Shown: piece after piece, positions 1-6,195 of the stretch | Position numbering within the stretch: position 1 is the first letter of the stretch | Layout: every line of letters begins with the position of its first letter | NCBI GenBank assembly: GCA_913009765.1 | Contig: CAJVYT010000032.1 | Span: 1-19,651, forward strand | Direction of reading: 5' to 3' | Origin: an uncultured candidate division Zixibacteria bacterium | GTDB lineage: Bacteria; Zixibacteria; MSB-5A5; GN15; FEB-12 | DNA: 19,651 nucleotides | The notes under the pieces: model-generated | What the model saw: the letters and a program-made list of their open reading frames with translations, nothing else | Databases searched by the model: none | Told to the model about the DNA's origin: nothing | Position numbers and translations under genes: made by a program

Positions 1-21
1 TGTGATTTGTACGTATGATAT

Positions 22-87
22 TCATTCTGAGTCTTCTTTTGTTTTGTTTTCAAGTGCTTCTTTGAGTTTTTTTTCTTTTTTTTGTTG
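22..87 (-). CDS. C-terminal fragment of an unknown Lys/Glu-rich protein (foreign flank)
   Basis: Read on the minus strand, this flank is open from the homopolymer down to a TGA stop at 22-24. It encodes a highly charged tail ending in LKEALENKTKEDSE. The neighbouring poly-T (88-108) would extend it as poly-lysine. The charge pattern is coding-like, but the piece is too short to assign a family. It lies outside the left adapter, so it is probably not linked in the genome to the genes at 175 and beyond. It may also be chance low-complexity sequence. Confidence 0.3.
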   Translation of the reverse strand, partial: QQKKEKKLKEALENKTKEDSE

Positions 88-108
88 TTTTTTTTTTTTT
101 TTTTTTTT
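88..108. repeat. Poly-T homopolymer next to adapter
   Basis: Twenty-one consecutive T on the plus strand directly abut the P7 end of the adapter. Seen from the insert, this is adapter followed by poly-A, the usual pattern when an Illumina read runs through a short insert and past the end of the adapter. The run probably let the assembler join an unrelated low-complexity sequence (1-87). Confidence 0.85.
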
Positions 109-174
109 CAAGCAGAAGACGGCATACGAGATATATCAGTGTGACTGGAGTTCAGACGTGTGCTCTTCCGATCT
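109..174 (-). other. Illumina TruSeq indexed adapter (artefact)
   Basis: Bases 109-132 match the P7 flow-cell sequence (CAAGCAGAAGACGGCATACG then AGAT). Bases 133-140 are an 8-nt index, ATATCAGT, which is ACTGATAT on the other strand. Bases 141-174 match the TruSeq read-2 primer site ending in GCTCTTCCGATCT. I recognise the index as TruSeq index 25 from memory. This is library sequence, not genome. In one frame it encodes the well-known contaminant peptide RSEEHTSELQSH, and in another QKTAYEI. Confidence 0.98.
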
Positions 175-909
175 TGTGCATGGAGAAAATGAAAGTAACA
201 GTCCTGTGATAAATGCTATACCGAGAACTAAGAAATATCCCCAAAATCCGTTATCATCTATAATTTTTTGCAGCTCTGATGCCTCCGAAGAAGTTGCGGT
301 ATTTTTTGATACTGCGATAACTTCATTATTGCCAGCATTAGAATCTGAATCACTTGAAAATATTTCTTGATTTATTGGACTTCCATTTGAGCCAATTTTT
401 AATGTCAAGTCCTGAATTATCTCATCGGGTGCTTTACAGGTTTTATCGTCGCATGGTTGAAATGAGAATGTAAGCGGGATACTTATAAGTGATAACTTAT
501 AATTTTCATCAATCATTATTTTGAATCGGACAACAAATTCTCCACTGTATACAGACATTTTATCGTTAGCCAACATAATAGTGGATGGGTCAGGAAACTG
601 AATATCTGAAATAGTGTAATCATTAGAATTTCCGACACCAAGTTTGGCAGGGATAAGAAAATCTTGATTAGGAGTAATAGAATTGATATGCCAATGTTTC
701 ATTATTTTTACAATAAGGGCAGCATCATATATTTTGCCGACTTCTGCTTCTGAACTTGAAAACATCGACTGCATGGTTACAATCGGTTCTGAATCACTGT
801 CTCCCCCAAAATCAATTTGGGCTGAAATTGGTATAGCGGCAAAAAGAGATATTAATAGTATTGCACATAAATATTGTAGTTTTATTTGTTTTAATAAACC
901 TGATGACAT
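175..909 (-). CDS. DsbD-type thiol:disulfide interchange protein, N-terminal part (truncated by adapter)
   Basis: DsbD carries reducing electrons from cytoplasmic thioredoxin across the inner membrane to periplasmic or extracytoplasmic partners. The start chosen is ATG 907-909, with GGAAGGA about 7 nt upstream; a TTG seven codons earlier (928-930) is open but lacks support. Residues 1-30 form a signal peptide (hydrophobic CAILLISLFAAIPISA). Residues about 40-175 fit the DsbD alpha domain, with the redox pair C153/C158 in QPCDDKTC. Residues about 222-245 form the first membrane helix, ending in SFSPC, whose C244 matches the first transmembrane catalytic cysteine of the DsbD beta domain. All 245 codons to base 175 are genuine. 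The frame then runs into adapter and gains RSEEHTSELQSH before a stop. The remaining membrane helices and the C-terminal thioredoxin domain are lost from the contig. The thioredoxin gene at 3498-3821 is a plausible electron donor. A short DsbD or CcdA-like variant cannot be excluded. Confidence 0.85.
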
Positions 910-950
910 ACATATTTCCTTCCAAATCAATATTAAGCATATAACTTAGG

Positions 951-976
951 TTGACAATCTTATCTTGTCAAGATTG
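951..976. promoter_or_regulatory. Inverted repeats with possible promoter upstream of the dsbD-like gene
   Basis: TTGACAA (951-957) and TTGTCAA (965-971) form a 7-bp dyad around a 7-nt spacer. A second, mutually exclusive dyad pairs CAATCTT (955-961) with AAGATTG (970-976). On the minus strand the first dyad also supplies the hexamers TTGACA (966-971) and TTGTCA (952-957). TTGTCA lies 17 nt before AATATT, a weak -35/-10 pair reading toward the gene at 909. This could be an operator overlapping a promoter, or competing RNA hairpins in a leader. Nothing shows which, if either, is used. A perfect TGTTATAACA palindrome sits at 1004-1013. Confidence 0.3.
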
Positions 977-1041
977 ATTCTCATCCTATAACTTGTCGAT
1001 GCATGTTATAACAAAAAGGTTACAGAATAGTTTGAGAAAAA

Positions 1042-2244
1042 TCAGGTTTTTTTTGATTTATTGATAATTTCCTGTTTCAGTAAATGCAGAAGTTTTTCAG
1101 CATCAATTTTATCGGCGATTTTAACAGCAAATTTTTCGGCTAGTTCTTGGACAAATTCTTTTTTAAACAGTTCAATATGCTGAGGAGTTATTTTTTCAAG
1201 AGAGTCTGTCCATTGCAAAACAGAACCACTTTCAGATAATGACTTTTTTGGTTCTTCTAAAGTAATAGATTCCGGTTCATCTGAACCAAATTTTTCAACT
1301 TCTTTTTTGAATTCATCTATGAATTTATCAACCGATGTAGGCTGAGCAGTTTTTTTCTTAACTTGTGCCGGTGTTACAGGATCTACAAATGATGAGGTCT
1401 CTTCAAAATGCAAGCTTTGTGAATCCTTTTGACTCTTTACCTGTTTTTGCTGATGTTGAGCTTTGTCATTATTGTCATTTGCCAATTCATCAAGAAACCA
1501 ATTATAATCATGGTCAGCGTTTTCATCAGAATCATTCCCTAAATCGGCATTTACAATACCAAATTGATCATCTAATATCTCAAGTTTTCCGGTACCGGTT
1601 ATTTCTTGAGGAGGTGCCGGCTGTGACTGGTGAGAATGTTTTATATTAGTAACATCATCTGTTATCATCAATGACTCAACTTTTCTTGAATTATTTGTAA
1701 CATCGGTAGAATCTTCTTTATGTTCATACCCTAACATATTTTCTGCAGTTTGCTTTTTCTGTATTTTATTGGCAGTCGTATTATTAAGAATTTCAGAATC
1801 AGTTACATCTATCTGGTCTAGTCCTAAAGCCGCATCTAAAAACTCATCTTCAATATCAGAAGAAGCCAGTGGGTTAGGTTGAACATTCGCAGACTGTCCT
1901 GAAAATAAATTAACTTTTTCAATGAACTCTTTTGGATTAAATGGTTTTTGAATTACTGCTTCAGGGGGAAGAGGTAAATCAGTTTCATTCTCATTAGCTA
2001 ATAGAATTACTGAAAGTTGAGCTGTTTTGGCATCTGATTGTAATTTGTCAAATAAAGAAGTCTCCCCTTTAAATTTCATGTCAGCAGCTAAAAGAATTAA
2101 ATCAGGCGAAGTAAAATTAAGTACTTCAAGTGCTTTAGTACCTGTCGACATAGACAACACTTCAAATCCGTTTTGACGAAGAAGAGACTCAGCAATTTTT
2201 CTAATCGTTTCAGATTCTTCAGCAAGTAAAATTCTTTTTGGCAT
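1042..2244 (-). CDS. Degenerate response-regulator receiver domain protein with long linker
   Basis: Residues 1-118 form a CheY-like receiver domain, seen in the pattern KRILLAEESETIRKI, then PDLILLAADM, then VIQKPFNPKEF. The invariant Lys is present (K100) and the acidic pocket is EE at 9-10. The phosphoacceptor Asp expected after PDLILL is Ala (A53), with the nearest Asp two residues later (D55), and the Thr/Ser switch position is also Ala (A83). It therefore looks like a pseudo-receiver that may signal without phosphorylation. Residues about 120-330 are an acidic, Asn/Gln-rich, probably disordered linker. Residues about 340-400 form an amphipathic helical region with no DNA-binding domain that I recognise. 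It starts 17 nt after the rhomboid gene and is probably cotranscribed with it. No good Shine-Dalgarno is visible. The partner and output are unknown. Confidence 0.75.
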   Translation of the reverse strand: MPKRILLAEESETIRKIAESLLRQNGFEVLSMSTGTKALEVLNFTSPDLILLAADMKFKGETSLFDKLQSDAKTAQLSVILLANENETDLPLPPEAVIQKPFNPKEFIEKVNLFSGQSANVQPNPLASSDIEDEFLDAALGLDQIDVTDSEILNNTTANKIQKKQTAENMLGYEHKEDSTDVTNNSRKVESLMITDDVTNIKHSHQSQPAPPQEITGTGKLEILDDQFGIVNADLGNDSDENADHDYNWFLDELANDNNDKAQHQQKQVKSQKDSQSLHFEETSSFVDPVTPAQVKKKTAQPTSVDKFIDEFKKEVEKFGSDEPESITLEEPKKSLSESGSVLQWTDSLEKITPQHIELFKKEFVQELAEKFAVKIADKIDAEKLLHLLKQEIINKSKKT

Positions 2245-2261
2245 AACAACTGTTGCTTTCT

Positions 2262-3092
2262 TTATTGTAATTGGTCTTTGTTAGATAGACCACTTGAGGC
2301 ATCATCTAAAATTTTTCGTTCTTCTTTGGTAAGATTTTCGATGCCGACTTCATTTATACGATCCAAGACATCGTCTACTCTACCCATAATTTTTTCGGCA
2401 TTTTTACGATTCTGCTCAAATTTTGCTTCCTGCTTTTTATATCTATGCTGTCTGAACTTATCAGTTAAAGATAACATTTTCCAATCAGTTTTCATATATA
2501 AAAATCCAAATAAAGCACCGCCTAAATGAGCAAAGTGGGCAACATGAGGACCACCAAACATAAAGCCTAAAAGCATCAATCCCGGTATAGCCCATTTAAC
2601 AGGAATAGGTAATACAAAATAAATATATAATTTACGATTTGGGAACATAAACCAATATGCTGCTAAAACAGCATAAATAGCCGCCGAAGCACCTATCATA
2701 GGATTAACTTGAGAAGATTTTACAATAAGTGTAAGAGCAGCTCCTGCTAAACCGCCCCATAGATAAAATCGTGCGAATCGTTTTGAACCCCAGGTATATT
2801 CTATTTCAGTACCAAACATCCATAACGCCAGCATATTAAAGAAAATATGCCCTACACCGCCATGCAGAAACATATAGGTAAACGGCTGAAAAAGCTGATT
2901 GGGGAATTCTTTAAAAAATGTATATGGAGTCAGAGCAAAAATATCTGTTAATGAAGGGAACAAAAAATCTTGCTGCAGGATAAACACGATAAGATTTACA
3001 ATAATGATAACTTTGATAAATGGAGATATCCCCCCTGGTCCAAAATTTAATTTGGGGCGATTAGAACTGCTTTGTTGTTGATAATAATTCAT
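2262..3092 (-). CDS. Rhomboid-family intramembrane serine protease
   Basis: Rhomboids cleave transmembrane segments of substrate proteins inside the membrane using a Ser-His dyad. This 276-residue protein has about six hydrophobic segments between residues 24 and 200. The family motif H77-GGVGH82-xxxN86 is present, followed by the catalytic serine in GAS (S136) and the catalytic histidine in AHLGG (H189). The usual GASG is GASA here, a small variation in the active-site loop. A charged cytoplasmic tail (about 205-276) ends in LTKEERKILDDAS, a short helical motif seen on many bacterial rhomboids. The start is ATG 3090-3092, without a clear Shine-Dalgarno. It lies 32 nt downstream of the candidate selenoprotein gene and 17 nt upstream of the pseudo-receiver gene, which suggests one transcript for all three. 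Its substrate cannot be read from the context. Confidence 0.9.
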   Translation of the reverse strand: MNYYQQQSSSNRPKLNFGPGGISPFIKVIIIVNLIVFILQQDFLFPSLTDIFALTPYTFFKEFPNQLFQPFTYMFLHGGVGHIFFNMLALWMFGTEIEYTWGSKRFARFYLWGGLAGAALTLIVKSSQVNPMIGASAAIYAVLAAYWFMFPNRKLYIYFVLPIPVKWAIPGLMLLGFMFGGPHVAHFAHLGGALFGFLYMKTDWKMLSLTDKFRQHRYKKQEAKFEQNRKNAEKIMGRVDDVLDRINEVGIENLTKEERKILDDASSGLSNKDQLQ

Positions 3093-3124
3093 ATTCTTTA
3101 CTATCGGATACTATGACAAATACA

Positions 3125-3334
3125 TTAAAATTTACCTATTTTTTTCTGTTTGCTGCTTAAATCCTCTGAAATATCAGGTGATTCAACTTGAGATTTTTTT
3201 TTCTTATCTCCCTCCGGGAGATCACAAGGCAAAGTTGCTCAGGAATTAATCCCAAATTTTGGAAACACTTTTGTTACCAAAAATATCCAAACGACAATAA
3301 ATAAGCCAAGATATAAAATATCAGTAAAATTCAT
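3125..3334 (-). CDS. Candidate selenoprotein: small single-pass membrane protein with in-frame TGA
   Basis: The start is ATG 3332-3334, with AAAGGA 6 nt upstream, the best Shine-Dalgarno in the left block. The first 31 codons encode one hydrophobic helix (ILYLGLFIVVWIFLV, about residues 6-20) followed by KVFPKFGINS. Codon 32 is TGA (3239-3241). The same frame then stays open for 37 more codons to TAA at 3125-3127, encoding ATLPCDLPEGDKKKKSQ and a hydrophilic tail. Read as selenocysteine, the product is 69 residues with Sec32 and Cys37 (U-x4-C) just after the membrane helix, a redox-motif-like arrangement. A 7-bp hairpin starts 16 nt after the TGA and its loop starts 24 nt after it, as expected for a bacterial SECIS. 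Thioredoxin and DsbD genes lie nearby. The alternatives are a 31-residue peptide ending at TGA, or a degraded gene. I do not recognise a named family. Confidence 0.5.
3206..3222 (-). promoter_or_regulatory. SECIS-like hairpin downstream of in-frame TGA
   Basis: On the minus strand ATCTCCC (3222-3216) pairs perfectly with GGGAGAT (3212-3206) around a GGA loop; opening one pair gives a CGGAG loop. The loop begins 24 nt after the TGA at 3239-3241. Bacterial SECIS elements recruit SelB and usually place a short G-containing apical loop about 16-37 nt after the UGA, so position and loop both fit. It is not a normal terminator on either strand: minus-strand transcripts have A-rich sequence after the hairpin, and on the plus strand the T tract precedes it. 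Confidence 0.5.
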
Positions 3335-3450
3335 TGAAAATCCTTTAATAGTTCAAAATTAGTCAAAATATGTAAATACCATTATAAGTTAATATCTCAA
3401 AGTTATAACAGAAAAACAAGTCAAAGGTTCATTCGTTTTGACAAAACAGA
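3335..3450 (-). promoter_or_regulatory. Intergenic region with possible promoter for the candidate selenoprotein-rhomboid-receiver operon
   Basis: This gap lies between the trxA terminator and the start at 3334. On the minus strand it holds a perfect TATAAT (3381-3386), about 50 nt before the start codon. The -35 position is weak (GTTATA at 3404-3409, 17-nt spacer). AAAGGA immediately before the ATG is the ribosome binding site. No further gene is apparent. Confidence 0.3.
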
Positions 3451-3472
3451 AAAACCGGCTTCCACCGGTTTT
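3451..3472 (-). terminator. Rho-independent terminator of trxA
   Basis: AAAACCGG (3451-3458) and CCGGTTTT (3465-3472) form a perfect 8-bp stem with a 6-nt loop, starting 25 nt after the trxA stop. On the minus strand the stem is followed by TTCTGTTTT, a U-rich tract, so it should terminate trxA and separate it from the next gene. Confidence 0.75.
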
Positions 3473-3497
3473 CCCTATAATTCTCTATGTCAACGAC

Positions 3498-3821
3498 TTA
3501 GACTATTTTATCTAAACGAGCAGTCAATTGAGCTTTAGGAATAGCACCAACAACCTGATCAACAACTTCACCATTTTTAAAGAATAATAATGAAGGAATC
3601 GACATAATATTATGTTTAGCCGCAGTAGCACTGTTAGAATCAACGTCGATTTTAACAATTTTCACTTTCTCAGAATATTCACCGGCAACTTCTTCTAAAA
3701 TTGGTGCTATCATTTTACAAGGACCGCACCATGTCGCCCAAAAATCTACTACGACAGGAACGTCTGACTGCAGAACTTCTTTATCAAACTGATCGTCTGT
3801 AATGTTAAGAGGTGTACTCAT
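3498..3821 (-). CDS. trxA: Thioredoxin
   Basis: This is the cytoplasmic protein-disulfide reductase that supplies electrons to ribonucleotide reductase, methionine sulfoxide reductases and, in organisms that have it, DsbD. The 107-residue product has the usual TrxA length, the active site W31-C32-G33-P34-C35 and the cis-proline P76 in MSIPS. No signal peptide is present, so it is cytoplasmic. The start is ATG 3819-3821, with GGAG 7 nt upstream. It has its own terminator at 3451-3472 and is divergent from the dtd operon. The partial DsbD and the candidate selenoprotein on the same strand make a local redox cluster plausible, though trxA is probably transcribed separately. Confidence 0.95.
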   Translation of the reverse strand: MSTPLNITDDQFDKEVLQSDVPVVVDFWATWCGPCKMIAPILEEVAGEYSEKVKIVKIDVDSNSATAAKHNIMSIPSLLFFKNGEVVDQVVGAIPKAQLTARLDKIV

Positions 3822-4195
3822 TTATTTCTCCAATTATATAATATATTAAATTTTATACTCACAACAGCATATCTTTATATAGGTTCCCAATTTTGGAAGA
3901 AATATAAAAAAAATTTCTCACAATCATTAACTCTCTAATTAAATAGGATATTATCATCTTTGTCAAGCATAACAAGCACTATTAGTACATCTTCAACAGA
4001 TTACATGCTTCTCCCTATTGAATTATACATAATTTATTTCGGGGTTAAAAGCATGCAAAGTATCGGCTTAGATTACCCTTTTCTTTCTATTATTTTGAGA
4101 AAGATTACAGACCAAAAAATAATAGATATAAATATTTTGAAATCGGTTGAAATTTTAATATCAAGAAGTTATACTTAATCAACTTAAGGGAAATG
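3822..4195. other. Divergent intergenic region between trxA and dtd
   Basis: These 374 bases are very AT-rich and hold no gene I can support. A 73-codon plus-strand frame at 3960-4178 starts with TTG, has no ribosome binding site and has no recognisable product. The imperfect dyad TTCCCAATTTTGGAA (3884-3898), upstream of trxA, could be a regulator site but is unproven. The dtd promoter lies at 4147-4175. Confidence 0.6.
4147..4175 (+). promoter_or_regulatory. Sigma70-like promoter of the dtd-rlmH operon
   Basis: TTGAAA (4147-4152) and TATACT (4170-4175) are separated by exactly 17 nt, and each matches consensus at five of six positions. The predicted start of transcription near 4182 gives a very short leader, with Shine-Dalgarno AAGGG at 4186-4190. 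This fits its position directly before the first gene of a tightly packed operon. Confidence 0.5.
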
Positions 4196-4639
4196 ATGCG
4201 AGCAATTATACAACGAACTTCAGGCGTTAAACTTTTTATAGATAAAAAACTGTATTCAGAGTCAAAAAAAGGGCTGCTTGTTCTTTTTGGAACCAAAGAA
4301 AATGATTCTGACTTACCACTTTTGAAATTTGTCGAAAAGATTGTTCATCTTCGGATTTTTGAAGATTCTGAGGGTAAGATGAACCTTTCGGCTCAAGATA
4401 TCCATGCTGAACTGATGGTTGTCTCTCAATTCACTCTTTACGCTAACACATCAAAAGGACGCCGCCCTTCATTTAATGCAGCACAGAATCCGACTGATGC
4501 CAAAAAACTGTATGAAAAATTTATAACGCTGCTCAAAGGAACCGGTTTACAAATTTCAAGCGGAGTTTTTGGAGCTAAAATGGATATTCAATTTAATAAC
4601 GATGGACCTGTAACAATACTTATTGATCATGACTCATAA
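4196..4639 (+). CDS. dtd: D-aminoacyl-tRNA deacylase
   Basis: Dtd hydrolyses D-amino acids (and glycine mischarged on tRNA-Ala) from tRNA, protecting translation. The product has 147 residues, normal for the family. It carries the SQFTLYA motif (77-83), which shapes the active site, and the C-terminal GPVT motif (137-140), which holds the cross-subunit Gly-cisPro. The start opens MRAIIQR, as in relatives. Two adjacent ATG codons exist at 4193 and 4196. I chose 4196 because AAGGG ends 5 nt upstream of it, a normal spacing, versus 2 nt for the other. It is the first gene of the operon, and maf starts inside its last codons. Confidence 0.95.
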   Translation: MRAIIQRTSGVKLFIDKKLYSESKKGLLVLFGTKENDSDLPLLKFVEKIVHLRIFEDSEGKMNLSAQDIHAELMVVSQFTLYANTSKGRRPSFNAAQNPTDAKKLYEKFITLLKGTGLQISSGVFGAKMDIQFNNDGPVTILIDHDS

Positions 4640-5228
4640 TTCACTTGCAGCACTCGCACAGCTCTATGAAATCGTCTTAGGCTCCGGCTCACCGCGCAGG
4701 GTAAAACTTCTTAAAGAATGCAGTATACCTTTCACACAGCTTATTCCTGATATTGAGGAAGTAATACTCCCTAATGAAAAACCTCATGATTTCGCACTTC
4801 GGATGTCATCCCAAAAAGGAAAATATATAGCAAACAGACTGACAGACAAGCAATTAGCAATATGCTGCGATACTATTGTGATTTTAGAAGATAAAGTTTT
4901 GGGTAAGCCAAAAGATGAAAATGATGCTTTTCAAATATTAAGTTCTCTTTCAGGAAACAGTCATGAAGTAGCAACCTCAATTGCACTTTCTCATAAGAAT
5001 CAACTGCTTGCGAATGACTTAGAAACGACCACCGTTTATTTCAACGCAGTTACACCTGAACAAATTAGAGAGTATATTGCCACAAAAGAACCTATGGATA
5101 AAGCAGGAGCATACGGAATACAAGGAATGGGTGCCTTTTTAGTTGACAGAATTGATGGAAATTTAGATAATGTCATAGGTTTTCCACGGGAATTACTCAT
5201 AAATTTGGCTGAACAAATTCTCAAGTAA
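4629..5228 (+). CDS. maf: Maf-family nucleoside triphosphate pyrophosphatase
   Basis: Maf enzymes hydrolyse dTTP/UTP or modified pyrimidine triphosphates to monophosphates, cleaning the nucleotide pool; some members affect septation. Motifs seen are GSGSPRR near residue 20 (family ASxSPRR), CCDTIV near 80 with the catalytic Asp, GKPKDENDA, and AYGIQGMGAFLVDRIDG near 160 with the substrate-binding loop. Length is about 199 residues, as usual. I start it at ATG 4629, which overlaps the dtd stop by 11 nt and suggests translational coupling. A TTG two codons earlier is also open. Which triphosphate it prefers (YhdE or YceF type) cannot be settled by eye. Confidence 0.93.
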   Translation: MTHNSLAALAQLYEIVLGSGSPRRVKLLKECSIPFTQLIPDIEEVILPNEKPHDFALRMSSQKGKYIANRLTDKQLAICCDTIVILEDKVLGKPKDENDAFQILSSLSGNSHEVATSIALSHKNQLLANDLETTTVYFNAVTPEQIREYIATKEPMDKAGAYGIQGMGAFLVDRIDGNLDNVIGFPRELLINLAEQILK

Positions 5229-5248
5229 AGGAAATTAAAAAAAGATAT

Positions 5249-6178
5249 ATGAGTGAAGTAAATATAAAGCTTGGAACTCTTCTCAAAAAAGAGCGGGAAC
5301 GTCAAGATATTAAAATAGATGACCTTTCGGAACGGTTAAAAATTACTGTTCCCTATCTTCAATCTATTGAGGCAGGAACTACTGAAGGTCTCCCCTCTGA
5401 ACTGTATTTTTCTCTTTTTGCCAAATCTTATGCGGAAGCACTTGGCATTGATTATGTAAGAACTGTTGAGGCTATTAATGCTGACATAGAAGAATCACTG
5501 AACTCCCCTGAAGAAAAGACCAAAGGCGGGGATAAAAAAACACCGAATACAACAGATGAGGATTCTGAAAGTGAAAATCAATTTCTTAAAAAAGCAGGAA
5601 TTGTATTTGGGATAATAGTCGGGTTGTTTGTTCTATTTCTTGGGGTAAACAAACTATTCTATAATGCAGAATCACAAAACACTTCACACGAAAACTCAAC
5701 AAATTCTCAGCCTGCCAAAAAGTCCGAAGAATTAAAAAAACTTGAAGAGACATATAATAATTATAATTGGGACAACAAAGAATACCACTCGCCTCAGAAA
5801 ATAAAACTGACTCTTACACCTAAGCAAGAAAGCTGGTCTGCAGTTTTTGCTGACGGTGACACTGCGATTTACCGCATATTACGAGTAGGACGAACATATA
5901 CAGCTGAAGCGGACTATCGCATGACAATATCAATCGGGGTACCGTCTGTTGTAACAGTCAAATTAAACGGGCAGGAAGTTGATTTGCGAGACAAAGTATC
6001 CAAGCGTATTTACAAAGTTTTAATAAACCAAATGAACATAGATAATTTTTTGAACCGGACTCAGAATAGTGCTGTAAAAAAAACTACCAAAAAGAATCTG
6101 ACTCAAAAAAATGAAAAGGCACAACCACTTGTACAAACAGATGATACCGTGTCAGTAGAAAACAGTGAAGCGAACTAA
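5249..6178 (+). CDS. RodZ-like membrane protein with N-terminal HTH domain
   Basis: RodZ proteins link the MreB cytoskeleton to the membrane and help set rod shape. Residues about 7-66 form a Cro/C1-type HTH domain of the RodZ kind (GTLLKKERERQDIKIDDLSE, then EAGTTEGLPSELYFSLFAKSY). An acidic linker follows. One transmembrane helix lies at about 115-133 (AGIVFGIIVGLFVLFLGV). An extracytoplasmic beta-rich domain at about 185-270 resembles DUF4115 (SWSAVFADGDTAIYRILRVG). The tail is Lys/Thr-rich. Total length is 309 residues. It begins 20 nt after maf. A purine-rich AAGGA lies about 20 nt upstream of the ATG, so ribosome binding may be weak. No mreB is in the window, so the shape role is inferred from the architecture. 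Confidence 0.8.
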   Translation: MSEVNIKLGTLLKKERERQDIKIDDLSERLKITVPYLQSIEAGTTEGLPSELYFSLFAKSYAEALGIDYVRTVEAINADIEESLNSPEEKTKGGDKKTPNTTDEDSESENQFLKKAGIVFGIIVGLFVLFLGVNKLFYNAESQNTSHENSTNSQPAKKSEELKKLEETYNNYNWDNKEYHSPQKIKLTLTPKQESWSAVFADGDTAIYRILRVGRTYTAEADYRMTISIGVPSVVTVKLNGQEVDLRDKVSKRIYKVLINQMNIDNFLNRTQNSAVKKTTKKNLTQKNEKAQPLVQTDDTVSVENSEAN

Positions 6179-6195
6179 GAACAAAGGTTTACATC

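Noticed and set aside
136..174. C-terminal residues RSEEHTSELQSH of the DsbD frame
   Set aside because: Encoded by the adapter, not by the genome.
2..370. Plus-strand 122-codon open frame across the left adapter
   Set aside because: It reads through poly-T and adapter (the QKTAYEI contaminant peptide) and then antisense to the DsbD-like gene; an artefact.
3194..3203. A9 run in the candidate selenoprotein gene as a programmed frameshift site
   Set aside because: The frame already continues to a stop beyond the run; no frameshift is needed to explain the open frame, and the other frames give nothing recognisable.
3960..4178. Small plus-strand gene in the trxA-dtd gap
   Set aside because: TTG start without a ribosome binding site, no recognisable composition or motif, and it overlaps the better-supported dtd promoter.
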